From CAZGSG01 sp964528095 (GTDB lineage: Bacteria > Bacteroidota > Bacteroidia > Chitinophagales > Chitinophagaceae): a stretch of DNA of 23,411 nucleotides. Location of the stretch: the NCBI GenBank assembly GCA_964528095.1, contig CAZGSG010000067.1, forward strand, positions 1 to 23,411. The letters run 5' to 3'. Position 1 is the first letter of the stretch, and each line of letters starts with the position of its first letter. The position numbers were made by a program, and so were the translations under genes. Positions 1 to 7,586 of this stretch are shown here, piece after piece. The notes under the pieces were generated by a model. That model did no database searches, was not told where the DNA came from, and saw nothing but the letters and a program-made list of their open reading frames with translations.

Positions 1-361
1 CTTTCTTTAACCTGGCTATATCCACCGGTTTAGGCAGGAAACCATCTGCTCCACACTCGTCTGTAAGCTGAGCAAGTTTATGATGGCCGGAGAAAAGCAG
101 CACCGGGATATGCGCGGTGGCGGGATCATGCTTGAGTTCATAACATAATTCAGCCCCACTTTCAACATTTATAAGAATATCAAGCAATACCACATCAATA
201 TGTTGCTCTTGCAGTATAGCATACAATTCCGTAGAATCGATGGCAGTGAACACATTGAATCCTTCCGATTGCAGCTTAAGACGCAGAAGCACCAACAGGT
301 CAGCGTCATCGTCGGCGATTAGCAGGGAGGTCTTTGAAGAAGAGGGCTGGGAAATTTGCAT
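1..361 (-). CDS. Response regulator receiver domain protein (partial, C-terminus off the left edge)
   Basis: This gene runs leftward and is cut by the window edge; 120 codons are visible from the ATG at 361-359. The protein reads as a CheY-like receiver domain. It has an acidic pair at Asp17/Asp18 (LLIADDDAD), the phosphoacceptor at Asp61 (VVLLDI), Ser91 at the conserved Thr/Ser position (LLFSGH) and Lys111 in the KP motif (GFLPKPVD). A Ser-rich stretch of about 10 residues precedes the first strand. Receiver domains accept phosphate from a histidine kinase and change the activity of an attached or partner output domain. Whether an output domain follows cannot be seen. It lies downstream of the ABC exporter genes on the same strand, after a 230-bp gap, so co-transcription is possible but not shown. 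No Shine-Dalgarno sequence is evident. Confidence 0.9.
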   Translation of the reverse strand, partial: MQISQPSSSKTSLLIADDDADLLVLLRLKLQSEGFNVFTAIDSTELYAILQEQHIDVVLLDILINVESGAELCYELKHDPATAHIPVLLFSGHHKLAQLTDECGADGFLPKPVDIARLKK

Positions 362-591
362 AGTAACTGATCTGTTCTTCTATAACAACAATAAATCCAA
401 ATTACCGGGAGTTGACCGGGAGAACAAATTTCTGCAAAATATGTGAGTAAATCCTGGTCTGAATATCTTTTTTTGGCCATTATTAGTTTAGACATAAACA
501 ATAATGGGTCTGCTATTCCTGATCCGGGTGATTTGCTTTGAAAAACAATATATCGGGGTCGCGGCCTTCAATTATCCAGGCTGCGTTCGTA

Positions 592-2400
592 TTAATTTTT
601 AAACTGTCCTGTATACAACCCATAGTACTTACCCTTCTTCGCCATCAGGTTATTATGATCGCCCCGTTCTATGATCACGCCATGCTCCAGTACAATGATC
701 TCATCCGCATTGCGTACAGTTGATAAGCGATGCGCGATCACAAAAGTTGTTCTTCCCTTCATAAGCGTATCCATCCCCTGTTCAATATGTTTCTCCGTAC
801 GGGTATCGATAGAGCTCGTGGCCTCATCCAGCACCAGTATCGCCGGGTCGGCAACCGCAGCTCTCGCAATGCTTAGCAATTGCCGCTGTCCCTGGCTCAG
901 GTTACTGCCATCACGTTCCAGCAATGTTTCATACCCATTGGGCAAACGCCTTATAAACGAGTCCGCATTGGCCAATTTTGCCGCAGCAACCACTTCGTCA
1001 TCAGTGGCTTCCAGGCGGCCATAGCGGATATTCTCCATCACCGTTGCAGTAAAAAGATGTGTATCCTGCAATACGATCGCCAGGGAGCGACGAAGGCTAT
1101 GCATTTGTATTTGCCGGATCGGTATCCCATCAATACTGATACTTCCTTTATCAATATCATAGAAACGGGGAAGTAAATTGATGATCGTTGTTTTTCCAGC
1201 ACCCGTCGATCCAACAAATGCGATCTTCTGGCCTGGCTTTGCTTCAAGCGATATATCTTTTAGAATCGGCCGGCCGGGATCATAGCTAAAATCGACATGC
1301 TCAAATTTCACCTCGCCTTTTATATTATCCATAGTTATCGCATCTGCTGCATCTTCCGGTTCCGGTTGCCTGTCCATCATTTCAAATACCCGCTCGGCAC
1401 CCGCCAATGCAGCCTGCAGGCTATTGAACTGGTTCGACAATTCATTTACCGGCCGGCCAAACTGCCGGGAGTATTGTAAGAAAGAAGCCAATCCGCCTAT
1501 ATCAAGCCCTCGCAATACGGCCAGCATCCCTCCCACCATTGCAGTAAGCGCGTAGTTGATCGTGCTCAGGTTCTGAATAATAGGCATCATGATACCGGAA
1601 TACAATTGCGCTTTGGTGGCCTTTTCCCTTAACTCTTCATTCATGACATTAAAGGTTTGCTCCGCATGGGCTTCATATCCAAAAACTTTGACCACTTTCT
1701 GGCCTGTCATGATTTCTTCGATATACCCATTGGTCGTACCAATGGCTTTCTGTTGCGCCATGAAATAGTTTTTGCTTTTCCGGATTACCCTTGAAGCAAT
1801 GAATAACATCAGCGGCACAATCACCAATGTCACAAGTGTAAGCAGCGGACTGATATAAAGCATCAGCACAAATGTTCCTACCAGTGTCATCGTGCTGGTA
1901 AATATCTGCGTAACACTTGAATTCAATACATCGCTGACCAGGTCCACATCATTGGTAAACCGGCTCATTAACTCACCATGACTATTGGTATCAAAAAAAC
2001 GGATGGGCAGTGATTGCAGCTTATTGAAAAGATCGCGACGCATGGTATGCACCGTTTTTTGTGCTACGGTGATCATGATCCTGCTTTGTAAAAAAGCTGC
2101 AAGCGCGCCTGTTATGTAAATACCTAATAACACTAATAATATCCTGGCAAGACCATAGTAATTATGCGGCAGAATATAATCGTTGATAATGGGGCGCAAC
2201 AAATAAGAACCTGCCAGCGTAGCCGCGGTATTCATTAAAAGAAGCAGCACAACAATGATCAGCAGCCATTCATTCTTACGCAAATAGTTCCAGAGCCTGC
2301 GGATCGTTTCAGCGGCATTCTTTGGTTTCTCTACGGAAATTCTCCTTCCTCCTCCTGGAAGACCACCGGGCGTTATGGGTCTGGGCCTGTTATCACTCAT
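592..2400 (-). CDS. ABC exporter half-transporter, canonical-site subunit (TM288/BmrD/LmrD-like)
   Basis: This 602-residue protein has an N-terminal six-helix exporter membrane domain (about residues 45-320) followed by a nucleotide-binding domain. Visible motifs are Walker A GSTGAGKT (397-404), Q-loop Gln445, signature LSQGQ (501-505, replacing LSGGQ), Walker B ILVLDE with catalytic Glu526, and H-loop His557. In heterodimeric type IV exporters such as TM287/288, the subunit with the intact Glu and His carries the altered signature, as here. It should therefore form the inner-membrane exporter with the product of the adjacent gene, which supplies LSGGQ to the competent ATP site. Its ATG overlaps the stop codon of the upstream gene (ATGA at 2400-2397), which implies translational coupling. 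The N-terminus is Pro/Gly-rich and cytosolic. The substrate cannot be told from sequence; multidrug or lipid-like compounds are usual for the family. Confidence 0.93.
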   Translation of the reverse strand: MSDNRPRPITPGGLPGGGRRISVEKPKNAAETIRRLWNYLRKNEWLLIIVVLLLLMNTAATLAGSYLLRPIINDYILPHNYYGLARILLVLLGIYITGALAAFLQSRIMITVAQKTVHTMRRDLFNKLQSLPIRFFDTNSHGELMSRFTNDVDLVSDVLNSSVTQIFTSTMTLVGTFVLMLYISPLLTLVTLVIVPLMLFIASRVIRKSKNYFMAQQKAIGTTNGYIEEIMTGQKVVKVFGYEAHAEQTFNVMNEELREKATKAQLYSGIMMPIIQNLSTINYALTAMVGGMLAVLRGLDIGGLASFLQYSRQFGRPVNELSNQFNSLQAALAGAERVFEMMDRQPEPEDAADAITMDNIKGEVKFEHVDFSYDPGRPILKDISLEAKPGQKIAFVGSTGAGKTTIINLLPRFYDIDKGSISIDGIPIRQIQMHSLRRSLAIVLQDTHLFTATVMENIRYGRLEATDDEVVAAAKLANADSFIRRLPNGYETLLERDGSNLSQGQRQLLSIARAAVADPAILVLDEATSSIDTRTEKHIEQGMDTLMKGRTTFVIAHRLSTVRNADEIIVLEHGVIIERGDHNNLMAKKGKYYGLYTGQFKN

Positions 2401-4136
2401 GATGTGATTACCTCGTTTTGCATTTGTGATGTATAAATCTCCTGGTAAACTTCGCTTGATCGCATCAGTTCATCGTGAGTACCGCTACCGATAATACGAC
2501 CATCATTCAGCACGATAATGCGGTCTACATTCCGTATCGAACTGATCCGTTGCGCAATGATAAACGTGGTGGTAGCCCCATGCTCTTTTTCCAATGCCAT
2601 TCTTATTTTAGCTTCGGTGTCTGAATCGACAGCGCTGGTGCTGTCATCGAGTATCAATATCACCGGTCTTTTCAGTATAGCTCTTGCGATACATATCCGT
2701 TGTTGTTGCCCACCTGATAAATTCACGCCTCCCTGTTCCAGCCAGGTATCGTACTGCAAAGGAAATGACATGATAAAATCATGTGCCTGGGCTTCTTTTG
2801 CTGCCGCCATGATCTCCTCATCGGTGGCCTGCTGATTGCCCCATTTCAGGTTTTCCCTGATGGTGCCGGAGAACAAAACATTTTTCTGCAATACCATAGA
2901 TACGGCTCCACGCAGATCCTGCAATCTATAATCGCGCACATCTATATCATCAATCAACACCTGTCCCTGGCTCACTTCATAAAGACGGGGCATGAGTTGC
3001 ACAAGTGTTGACTTGGCCGACCCTGTAGCACCAACAATGGCTATCACCTCCCCGGGAAATGCGGTGAAGCTGATATCCTTCAATACATATTCCCGTGCAT
3101 GCGGATCATATTTAAAATCAACATCTCTGAATTCGACCTTTCCTTTTTTAATTGTCTCCTTTTTTTCCAGCGCGGCGGCGGTGTTCTGTATATCCACTTC
3201 AGTATTCAATACTTCAAGTATTCTTTTTGATGACGCGCCGGCCCGGGAGAATGTCATGATCGTCATGGAAAGCAACATCAACGCCAATAGAATCTGGGTA
3301 ATATAGCCAATAAAAGACATGAGTTCGCCCACCTTGAAAGAACCATCCATAATACGTTGACCACCTAACCACATGATGGCAACAATCGACAGGTTCATCA
3401 CCAGCATCATTACCGGCATGATCAATATCACTATACCCGACGCACGAATAGAAATATTGCGCAGGTCATCATTGGCTACCGCAAATTTCTTTTCTTCAAA
3501 TTGAAACCGTACGAATGACTTGACAAGACGGATATTGGTAAGGTTTTCCTGTATTGCGCCATTGACATGATCAAGCTTTTGCTGCATCCGTGTAAAGTAT
3601 GGGACGCCTTTGCGCAAGATGAGAAAAATAGAAATCGCCAGTACAGGTATCGCTATAGCAATAACGAGGGTTAGCTGCGCATTGATACTAACCGCCAGGA
3701 TCACCGCGCAGATCAGCATCAGCGGGGCACGGATCAATAAGCGCAGCGACATCATGATCACCTGTTGCAATGTAGTGATATCATTGGTGAGCCGGGTAAC
3801 CAGGGAAGCTGTACTGAACCGGTCGATATTAGAAAAAGAAAATTCCTGGATCTTGTGAAAAACACCCTTGCGGAGATTGGTAGCGAAACCCACAGAAGCC
3901 CTGGATGAAAAATAGATATTTCCTACTCCCGCCGCTATGGCCACCAAAGAAAGACAGACCATCAGTCCGCCCATTTTGAGTATATAATTAATATCCTTAT
4001 GCTGAATCCCCTGGTCTACAATATGCGACATCAATTTGGGCTGCACGATCTCACTGCAAACATCTATTACCGCCAGTAAGGGACCAAGTATCAGGGCTTT
4101 TTTGTAGGGACTAAAAAATGGAAGGTATTTCTTCAT
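2397..4136 (-). CDS. ABC exporter half-transporter, degenerate-site subunit (TM287/BmrC/LmrC-like)
   Basis: This 579-residue protein has an exporter membrane domain (about residues 10-300) and a C-terminal nucleotide-binding domain. The signature LSGGQ (473-477) is canonical, but three nucleotide-site positions are not. Walker A reads GATGSAKS (369-376), with Ala374 where Gly is usual. The residue after the Walker B Asp is Asp498 rather than the catalytic Glu (LILDDS). The H-loop position is Gln529 (IIAQR). Asp and Gln at the last two positions are the known hallmark of the degenerate subunit in heterodimeric exporters of the TM287/288 group. The protein therefore probably binds ATP stably without efficient hydrolysis and works only with the next gene product. 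It is the first gene of the pair and overlaps its partner by 4 bp. The upstream 633-bp gap contains palindromes that could be operators. Confidence 0.93.
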   Translation of the reverse strand: MKKYLPFFSPYKKALILGPLLAVIDVCSEIVQPKLMSHIVDQGIQHKDINYILKMGGLMVCLSLVAIAAGVGNIYFSSRASVGFATNLRKGVFHKIQEFSFSNIDRFSTASLVTRLTNDITTLQQVIMMSLRLLIRAPLMLICAVILAVSINAQLTLVIAIAIPVLAISIFLILRKGVPYFTRMQQKLDHVNGAIQENLTNIRLVKSFVRFQFEEKKFAVANDDLRNISIRASGIVILIMPVMMLVMNLSIVAIMWLGGQRIMDGSFKVGELMSFIGYITQILLALMLLSMTIMTFSRAGASSKRILEVLNTEVDIQNTAAALEKKETIKKGKVEFRDVDFKYDPHAREYVLKDISFTAFPGEVIAIVGATGSAKSTLVQLMPRLYEVSQGQVLIDDIDVRDYRLQDLRGAVSMVLQKNVLFSGTIRENLKWGNQQATDEEIMAAAKEAQAHDFIMSFPLQYDTWLEQGGVNLSGGQQQRICIARAILKRPVILILDDSTSAVDSDTEAKIRMALEKEHGATTTFIIAQRISSIRNVDRIIVLNDGRIIGSGTHDELMRSSEVYQEIYTSQMQNEVITS

Positions 4137-4222
4137 GGGTTGATTTGTGATCAGGCGCCAGCATTAACGGGCTTAAAAATAACCAATAGTGAAGGAAAAA
4201 CCATTACACCCCCGTTTACCGG

Positions 4223-4240
4223 GTTTATAAACAATTGTTT
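4223..4240. promoter_or_regulatory. Overlapping palindromes upstream of the exporter operon
   Basis: Two perfect palindromes overlap here: GTTTATAAAC (4223-4232) and AAACAATTGTTT (4229-4240). They lie about 87-104 bp upstream of the exporter start codon at 4136. Such dyads suit a dimeric repressor, but AT-rich palindromes also occur by chance. No MarR- or TetR-type regulator gene is nearby in the window. Confidence 0.25.
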
Positions 4241-4435
4241 TTGTTAACGATGGCGACAGTCATGTTCTGAAATACATATTTACAAGCTACCCGGTGCCAG
4301 CAGCGATTGCCACAACCGGCCCGATCTGGCTTCAATGGGCCTGCTTCCCCGTTTAGAAACTCTTCCCTTCACCAGGTCAGCTATTTCCAAACCTTCATGA
4401 AGCTGTGTTCCAGGCAATGTTCCTATCCATGGATA

Positions 4436-4501
4436 CAGTAGTTCAAATACTGTTCAAGCAGAGACCAAACAGGGACCAAGCAGGGACCAAGCCCGGACCA
4501 A
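4436..4501 (+). repeat. Six-unit 11-bp-phased repeat array
   Basis: Six consecutive 11-bp units each end in CAA at exactly 11-bp spacing. Two have the core GTTCAA (CAGTAGTTCAA, ATACTGTTCAA). Four have GACCAA (GCAGAGACCAA, ACAGGGACCAA, GCAGGGACCAA, GCCCGGACCAA). Eleven is not a multiple of three, so the periodicity does not come from a repeated peptide. The spacing is close to one DNA helical turn, so proteins bound to the units would stack on one face. The array ends 40 bp before the candidate -33 element of the next promoter. Function is unknown; activator binding is an inference. Confidence 0.7.
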
Positions 4502-4541
4502 ACCCAGGCAATTTTCCTGTTTAACCCCTATTTGCATATTG

Positions 4542-4572
4542 TTTGCTACCTGTCTGAGTTGGGTTTATTTTG
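4542..4572 (+). promoter_or_regulatory. Candidate Bacteroidota-type promoter for the lipoprotein locus
   Basis: TTTG at 4542-4545, a 19-bp spacer and TTATTTTG at 4565-4572 match the Bacteroidota primary sigma consensus TTTG-N19-21-TAnnTTTG with one mismatch (second base of the -7 element). It points toward the first lipoprotein gene and would give a leader of roughly 190 nt. It lies just outside the duplicated unit, so the second lipoprotein copy has no equivalent. Confidence 0.5.
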
Positions 4573-4769
4573 AAAAAGGATCGATCATATAGGGCCGCAA
4601 CCAGGATAGTAACCAGTGTTGGAGGCCTCTGATTTTATACAGATGCCGCCCCAGCTCGGACATATATTTTTCTCGTTCGGTCATAGATAATGGCATTCGG
4701 CACACCCCCTGCTTTTCCGGATGTTCTTATTTAATATTTTCAGCCATATAACCATTAAAAATTACCACT

Positions 4770-5582
4770 GTGAAAAAAACTATCCGGTCTATTACCCTGC
4801 CCCCTAAACTCCGGTTTTCTGGATTTGTAATCAACGCGGTCCTTTCCGCTATTATCTTATTAGCAGTTACCGGTTGTGATAAAGAAAATGAACCAGAGAC
4901 TATCACAGACAATGACGCCAGCTTTGTCGTGGAATTTTCTGCCAGTACCATTCCGTTCAATTTGGTTGATTCAGCCACTGTAATGCTGATAAAAGAAAAC
5001 GCTACAGACACGGTCATAAAAAAAATGATCCCTGGTAATAACCAAATGGCAGTAACCGTTGAGGACCTGGCTGCTGGCAACTGGTCGGCTATGGTATATG
5101 TATACGCCCGCGTTGCTAATGACAATTATAAACGCCGCTATGATCTTGCAAAAACATTTACGTCATCGTCTGCCAACGCTTCCTTTCAATACCAGGCACC
5201 AAAGGGTCAACTGGCAGACGACTGGAAAACAAGAGTAATACTGGCGGACAACAATCGTTCAGTCGTAATAACCATAGCCCTTGATCCGTTGGATCCGTAT
5301 TTTGATGTAGTTATAAAAGATTCCAGATGGGATTATGGTTATATAGACCGTATCTTTTATAACAGACCCGCTGGCGGTGGAAGCCAGTTCCAGGGTTCAG
5401 GAAGCTGGGAGTGCATGGATGAATGTTTCAGAAGCAGCGGGTTTACGTTTGACAAAAACGCATTTGTTACTCTTTCGCAAAACATGGCCGGTAAACCCTG
5501 GACTTATACGGAGATACTAGGCACCATTATGGACTCAGAAACGGGCGATGAACGTCTTTTTCTTTACTCTTATAATAAGTAA
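4770..5582 (+). CDS. Hypothetical lipoprotein, paralogue 1 of a tandem pair (GTG start)
   Basis: This 270-residue protein has a long N-terminal leader whose hydrophobic core ends in a lipobox (AVTGC), giving a lipidated Cys36. An acidic stretch (DKENEPE) follows, as in many exported Bacteroidota lipoproteins. The mature part is rich in beta-type and aromatic residues and includes a Cys pair in WECMDEC (about 213-219). I do not recognise a family. By eye it is identical to the next gene product at 212 of 270 positions. The start is GTG at 4770, aligned with the ATG of the paralogue, so the start codon has drifted. A candidate promoter and phased array lie upstream and a long hairpin follows. 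It is likely anchored in the outer or inner membrane; its role is unknown. Confidence 0.88.
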   Translation: MKKTIRSITLPPKLRFSGFVINAVLSAIILLAVTGCDKENEPETITDNDASFVVEFSASTIPFNLVDSATVMLIKENATDTVIKKMIPGNNQMAVTVEDLAAGNWSAMVYVYARVANDNYKRRYDLAKTFTSSSANASFQYQAPKGQLADDWKTRVILADNNRSVVITIALDPLDPYFDVVIKDSRWDYGYIDRIFYNRPAGGGSQFQGSGSWECMDECFRSSGFTFDKNAFVTLSQNMAGKPWTYTEILGTIMDSETGDERLFLYSYNK

Positions 5583-5627
5583 TACAGGCTTACTAACAAA
5601 CTAAGATCAGCAGTTCAACGAAAACTA

Positions 5628-5700
5628 AAAAGTCAACATTCAAAAACAACTTCCGTATCATTGACGAATACGGTTGTTGAATTTTTGAATGTTGACTTTT
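5628..5700. terminator. Long hairpin after lipoprotein copy 1 (bidirectional terminator-like)
   Basis: A perfect 19-bp outer stem pairs AAAAGTCAACATTCAAAAA (5628-5646) with its complement at 5682-5700. An inner stem pairs CCGTAT (5653-5658) with ATACGG (5668-5673). A-tract and T-tract ends on both sides fit termination in both directions, as expected between convergent genes. It is duplicated at 6804-6875. Confidence 0.75.
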
Positions 5701-5713
5701 ACTTTAATCCGGA

Positions 5714-5758
5714 TTAATTAAACTGCTGATTAAAAAACTCAAGTATTTTTTCATCATT
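5714..5758 (-). pseudogene. Duplicated 3' fragment of the small gene at 6890-7267
   Basis: Read leftward, these 45 bp encode NDEKILEFFNQQFN plus a stop. This matches the C-terminus NDEKLLEFFKQQFN of the intact gene at 6890-7267 with two changes. Homology ends abruptly at 5758, where copy 2 of the tandem duplication begins. The open frame that continues leftward-coding through 5932 runs into duplicated leader sequence and is chimeric, not a gene. Confidence 0.8.
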
Positions 5759-5946
5759 GGTTGAATGGTGAAGCAAGCGCGGATAGTAACCAGTGCCGCC
5801 TGGCAGGGTTTTATATAAATACCAGCCCCAGTTCGAACATCTACTTTTTTGGTTCGGCCACTCATAATTGCATTCGGCACGTTCCGGGCTTTTCAGAATG
5901 CTCTTATTCGATATTTTCAGACAAATAACCATTAAAAGTTTCCGCT

Positions 5947-6759
5947 ATGAAAAAAAATATCCGGCCTATTACCCTAACCCGTAAAACCTATTTTTCTGCA
6001 TTCGCAATCAACGCGGTCCTTTCTGCCATTATCTTATTGGCGGTTACCGGTTGTGATAAAGAAAATGAGCCAGAAACTATCACCGGCAATGATACCAGTT
6101 TTGTCGTGGAATTTTCTGCCAGTACCATTCCATTGAACTTGGTTGATTCAGCTACTATCATCCTGATAAAGGAAAACGCGACAGACACTATCATAAAAAA
6201 AATGAGCCACGGTAATAACCAAATGGCGGTAACCATTGCAGACCTTGCGGCTGGCAACTGGTCTGCAATGGTATATGTATACGGTCGCGTTTCAATTGAC
6301 AATTATAAACGTCGTTATGATCTCGCAAAAACACTTACGATATCATCTTCTGCCGCGTCCTTTAAATACCAGGGACCAAAAGGTCAATTGGCAGACGACT
6401 GGAAAACAAGAGTAATACTGGCGGACAATAATCGATCGGTCGTCGTTACTATAGCCATTGATCCCTTAGACTCCTATTTTGATGTGGTTATAAAAGATCC
6501 GAAATGGGATTATGGTTACGTGGACCGCATTTTTTTAACCAAAGTAGCCGGCGGTACAAGCCTGCTTCAGGGAGGGGCAAGCTGGGAGTGCACGGACGAA
6601 TGCTTCAAAAGCACTGGTTTTACTTTTGATAAAAACGCGTTTGTTAGTTTACCGCAAAGCATGCTCAATAAAACCTGGAATTATACAGAAATATTGGTCA
6701 GCATTATGGACTCAGATACAAGAGATGAACGGTTTTTTCTTTATTCTTACGATAAATAA
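5947..6759 (+). CDS. Hypothetical lipoprotein, paralogue 2 of a tandem pair
   Basis: This 270-residue lipoprotein has the same leader and lipobox (AVTGC, Cys36) and the same length as the preceding gene product, with no indels. Differences cluster in the leader (residues 11-20) and in the region around 196-211 and 234-256. The core DWKTRVILADNNRSVV block and the WEC.DEC cysteines are conserved, so both copies appear to be under selection for a working protein. It starts with ATG at 5947. It has its own hairpin downstream but no recognisable promoter in its 188-bp spacer, so expression may need read-through past the first hairpin or a weaker promoter not seen here. The family is unknown; a role at the cell surface or in the periplasm is inferred from lipidation only. 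Confidence 0.9.
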   Translation: MKKNIRPITLTRKTYFSAFAINAVLSAIILLAVTGCDKENEPETITGNDTSFVVEFSASTIPLNLVDSATIILIKENATDTIIKKMSHGNNQMAVTIADLAAGNWSAMVYVYGRVSIDNYKRRYDLAKTLTISSSAASFKYQGPKGQLADDWKTRVILADNNRSVVVTIAIDPLDSYFDVVIKDPKWDYGYVDRIFLTKVAGGTSLLQGGASWECTDECFKSTGFTFDKNAFVSLPQSMLNKTWNYTEILVSIMDSDTRDERFFLYSYDK

Positions 6760-6803
6760 GACAGGCTTAGAAACAAACCAAGATTAGCAGAACAAAAGAA
6801 ATT

Positions 6804-6875
6804 AAAAGTCAACATTCAAAAACAGCCCCCTATCATTAACGAATACGGTTATTGAATTTTTGAATGTTGACTTTT
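6804..6875. terminator. Long hairpin after lipoprotein copy 2 (bidirectional terminator-like)
   Basis: The same perfect 19-bp outer stem as in copy 1 pairs 6804-6822 with 6857-6875. The inner stem has decayed: CCCTAT faces ATACGG, where copy 1 has CCGTAT. Keeping the outer stem while losing the inner one suggests the outer stem is the functional part. It separates the lipoprotein gene from the convergent small gene. Confidence 0.75.
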
Positions 6876-6889
6876 TACTTTTATCGGGG

Positions 6890-7267
6890 TTAATTAAACT
6901 GCTGTTTAAAAAACTCGAGCAGTTTTTCATCATTCATTTTATTGGAAGTACTTTCTTTTGTGACAGTATTTTTAAACTGCGGCGTGCTTGCTAAATAATT
7001 AATAAATTGTTCCTGCACGGTGCCGGTACCTGTAATATGTACCTCTTCCGCATTTTGCATATGGGAAGAAATTTCCTTAAAAAATTTGATCATCATATTC
7101 TTCTCCTGGTTATTAGCCGCGTTTTCATTGGAGTTACTTTCGCGACCGGTATTTTTAGCATGTGTTAATACCACGAAATCTCCTGTTTCCACGTTCTGAC
7201 GGCCAATTACTGTCGCATGATGCGAATCCATCCAAACACCAAATTGCTTTTTCTTATTTTCAGACAT
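6890..7267 (-). CDS. Small hypothetical protein, possibly Dom34/eRF1-related (baeRF-like)
   Basis: This 125-residue cytosolic protein has no signal peptide. The N-terminal FGVWMDSHHATVIG followed by a strand, a central Asn/Glu-rich linker, and VHITGTGTVQEQFINYL recall the WLDHREA-type opening and G-rich helix start of short bacterial proteins related to the third domain of eRF1/Dom34. That likeness is by eye only. Family members are linked to ribosome rescue or translation stress, but no function can be claimed here. It converges on the lipoprotein pair and its last 14 codons were copied by the tandem duplication (5714-5758). The C-terminal amphipathic segment NDEKLLEFFKQQFN is the best conserved part between the copies. 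Confidence 0.75.
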   Translation of the reverse strand: MSENKKKQFGVWMDSHHATVIGRQNVETGDFVVLTHAKNTGRESNSNENAANNQEKNMMIKFFKEISSHMQNAEEVHITGTGTVQEQFINYLASTPQFKNTVTKESTSNKMNDEKLLEFFKQQFN

Positions 7268-7586
7268 ATATATGTTTTACCTCTGAATCCAAATAGCATG
7301 CCCTAATGCCGGGTGGCTTTCGAGATCAGTTCCCTGGTCAAAATCACAAGTAATAAAGCCAATTCCTGATCGGCCATTCTGCTGGTACCGGGTGGCCGGG
7401 TCCGGCGGCAAGGGTCATATTAGCCGCGGATGGGTCATTCCGGAATATACCCGCTGTATCAGATTCAGCCATATTTCGTATCAAAACCGAACGAAACAAA
7501 CACTACTCCTGTTAATAAATGAATGGCTTTCAGTATTTTACCAAAACGGCATGTTTTTCACTTTGATTTTGTACCAACTACACACT
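7268..7586. other. Divergent intergenic region, 319 bp
   Basis: This is the space between the leftward 125-residue gene and the rightward permease gene, so it must hold two divergent promoters. I saw no clear TTTG/TAnnTTTG pair and no hairpin. The permease frame stays open back to 7392, but that extension has no sign of coding and precedes the typical permease N-terminus. Confidence 0.5.

Larger units (their letters stand above)
4137..4769. other. 633-bp intergenic region between divergent units
   Basis: This region separates the leftward exporter operon from the rightward lipoprotein genes and holds no convincing gene. It contains overlapping short palindromes near the exporter end (4223-4240), an 11-bp-phased repeat array (4436-4501) and a candidate promoter (4542-4572). 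From about 4597 onward it carries the leader that is also present in front of the second lipoprotein copy. Short open frames across it lack a plausible start and do not agree with the 11-bp periodicity. Confidence 0.7.
4590..5758. repeat. Tandem duplication unit, copy 1
   Basis: Copy 1 of a unit whose period is 1177 bp, measured from the two lipoprotein starts (4770 and 5947). It contains about 170 bp of leader, the lipoprotein gene, the long hairpin and a 45-bp fragment of the 3' end of the convergent gene. Homology to copy 2 fades at the left near 4590-4600. At the right it stops sharply after the shared TTTTTCATCATT, ending at 5758. Confidence 0.85.
5765..6946. repeat. Tandem duplication unit, copy 2
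   Basis: Copy 2 of the 1177-bp unit. Its leader (from about 5772, e.g. GGATAGTAACCAGTG) matches the leader of copy 1 near 4600. It continues through the second lipoprotein gene and hairpin into the 3' end of the intact convergent gene. Homology to copy 1 ends near 6935. The array and promoter upstream of copy 1 are absent. Confidence 0.85.

Noticed and set aside
4300..4600. Possible peptide read through the 11-bp array (ETKQGPSRDQARTKP)
   Set aside because: The frame has no start, and an 11-bp repeat gives no codon-level repeat, so the pattern is best explained at the DNA level.
5759..5932. Minus-strand open frame continuing beyond the gene fragment at 5714-5758 (72 residues in total)
   Set aside because: It is a chimera of the duplicated gene tail and the duplicated lipoprotein leader read backwards, so it is a by-product of the duplication.
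7392..7586. N-terminal extension of the permease reading frame
   Set aside because: The 65 added residues do not look like any permease N-terminus, and MLKHFFRISFRNISKN at 7587 is the usual family start.
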